NCBI RefSeq assembly: GCF_002050515.1
Contig: NZ_LTAY01000031.1
Coordinates: 1-38,601, forward strand
Direction of reading: 5' to 3'
DNA from: Clostridium thermobutyricum DSM 4928
Lineage (GTDB): Bacteria > Bacillota > Clostridia > Clostridiales > Clostridiaceae
Length of the DNA: 38,601 bases
The translations under genes were made by a program, and so were the position numbers. The notes beneath the pieces were generated by a model. The model made no database searches and had not been told where the DNA came from. It saw only the letters and a program-made list of their open reading frames with translations. Below, piece after piece: positions 37,831 through 38,601 of the stretch (position 1 is the first letter of the stretch; each line of letters starts with the position of its first letter).

Positions 37831-38601
37831 ATGGCAGGAGTTAAATGGATTAGATTAAATACAGATATGTTCGATAATGCCAAAATAAAGTATCTTAGAA
37901 CACTTCCAGAAGGAAATAATATTGTGTTATTTTGGGTAATGCTTTTAGCAAAGGCTGGTAAATGCAATTCTAATGGATATATTTTTTTAACAGAAAATAT
38001 TCCTTATTCTCCTGAAATGTTAGCAGCAGAGTTTGATTTTGAAGTTAATACTGTAAATTTAGCATTAATGAGTTTAAGTAACCTAAATATGATCCAATTA
38101 GAAGAGCATATATTATTAATACCAAGTTTTGACGAACATCAGAATGCAGAAGGTTTAGATAAAATAAGAGAACAGACTAAAAAGAGAGTTGCTAAATATA
38201 GAGAGAAACAGAAGCGATTAGAAAGTAACGTTACAAGTAACGTTACAGTAACGCAAAGTAACGCTCTAGATATAGAAAGAGATAAAGAAGAAGATAAAGA
38301 AAAAGAAATAGATATTAATAATATATCTAAAGATATATTATGTTCTACATTTGTAGAACGAGTAATAGAAAGTTGGAACTCATTAGGATTAACATCTAAA
38401 TTAAAAACTATTAAAGCAGGAACTAAAAGATACAGTATGTTAAAAGCAAGAGTTAAGCAATATTCAGAAGATGAAATAGTACAAGCCATAAATAATATTA
38501 AAGAAAGTAGTTTTTTAATGGGAAGAGTTAAAGACTTTGAGATTACATTTGATTGGTTCATAAGACCTAACAATTTTATAAAAGTTTTAGAAAATAACTA
38601 T
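37831..38601 (+). CDS. Phage replisome organiser, 5' part (continues at 2-247)
   Basis: ATG 37831 follows AGGAGTG. 257 codons lie here; the gene ends at 247 after the circular join, 296 residues in all. The N-terminal 115 residues, MAGVKWIRLNTDMFDNAKIK then NIVLFWVMLLAKAGKCNSNG and GYIFLTENIPYSPEMLA, are the phage replisome-organiser N-terminal winged helix that binds origin DNA. A basic linker (REQTKKRVAKYREKQKRLES) and an acidic stretch lead to a DnaD-like C-terminal region. The linker codes repeated GTAACGTTAC-like DNA (38224-38262), which could itself be the phage origin. With the DnaC-like gene this is the lytic replication module, separate from Rep. Confidence 0.87.
   Translation, partial: MAGVKWIRLNTDMFDNAKIKYLRTLPEGNNIVLFWVMLLAKAGKCNSNGYIFLTENIPYSPEMLAAEFDFEVNTVNLALMSLSNLNMIQLEEHILLIPSFDEHQNAEGLDKIREQTKKRVAKYREKQKRLESNVTSNVTVTQSNALDIERDKEEDKEKEIDINNISKDILCSTFVERVIESWNSLGLTSKLKTIKAGTKRYSMLKARVKQYSEDEIVQAINNIKESSFLMGRVKDFEITFDWFIRPNNFIKVLENNY
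38224..38266. repeat. AACGTTA repeats inside the replisome organiser (candidate phage origin)
   Basis: AGTAACGTTACA occurs twice in a row (from 38223 and 38235), followed by GTAACG and AGTAACGCT within 20 bp. The palindrome GTAACGTTAC is embedded in the linker-coding part of the gene. In related phages the organiser binds repeats located inside its own gene, so this is a candidate lytic origin. Confidence 0.6.
38475..38601. repeat. Terminal direct repeat, second copy
   Basis: Identical to bases 1-127. See the entry at position 1. Confidence 0.95.

Overview
This window is one complete circular element drawn as a line. Bases 1-127 recur exactly at 38475-38601, so the unit is 38,474 bp and one gene (the replisome organiser) crosses the join. 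The DNA is very AT-rich, genes start with strong AGGAGG-type ribosome sites, and the proteins look like those of phages of low-GC clostridia. I infer a Clostridium sensu stricto host (C. perfringens or a relative), but the sequence alone does not fix the species.

The element is a siphophage that also carries plasmid maintenance genes, i.e. a phage-plasmid. Region by region: (1) 37831-8938 through the join: early genes for replication and recombination (replisome organiser, DnaC-like loader, SbcC-like ATPase, RecT, AbrB-like protein, metallo-beta-lactamase-fold protein, SSB, ERCC4 nuclease, MazG-like protein), ending with a probable late-gene activator. (2) 8939-10205: a transcript carrying tRNA-Asn, the small terminase subunit, and a 360-bp non-coding gap that may hold the packaging site. 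(3) 10206-18031: large terminase, SPP1-type portal and minor head protein, scaffold, capsid, connectors and tail tube. (4) 18077-26495: tail chaperones joined by a -1 frameshift, tape measure, Dit, Tal, baseplate/receptor-binding proteins. (5) 26572-28354: membrane protein, holin and GH25 endolysin.

(6) 28469-32741 is the plasmid part. On the minus strand lie an AbrB-like gene, an unknown gene, an HTH gene and a type II partition locus (parR, parM). A centromere-like cluster of TGTGTAT/ATACACA motifs lies between parM and a divergent plus-strand rep gene. The rep leader is crossed by an antisense RNA with its own consensus promoter and terminator, the leader can fold to hide the rep ribosome site, and iteron-like repeats lie inside rep. 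No integrase or attachment site is visible, consistent with prophage maintenance as an episome.

(7) 33196-35389 has no protein gene of normal size. It carries seven tandem plus-strand units, each with a promoter (TTGAAA or TTTAAA, 16-17 bp spacer, TATAAT) and a strong hairpin terminator. Five predict RNAs of about 85-95 nt and two predict RNAs of about 200 nt. A 628-bp step is duplicated, and a palindromic box abuts most of the -35 elements. I do not recognise this family; it is the best candidate for an undescribed system. (8) 35390-37821 is the lysogeny switch: CI-like repressor, two operators, divergent promoters, an antirepressor and small early genes that lead back to replication.
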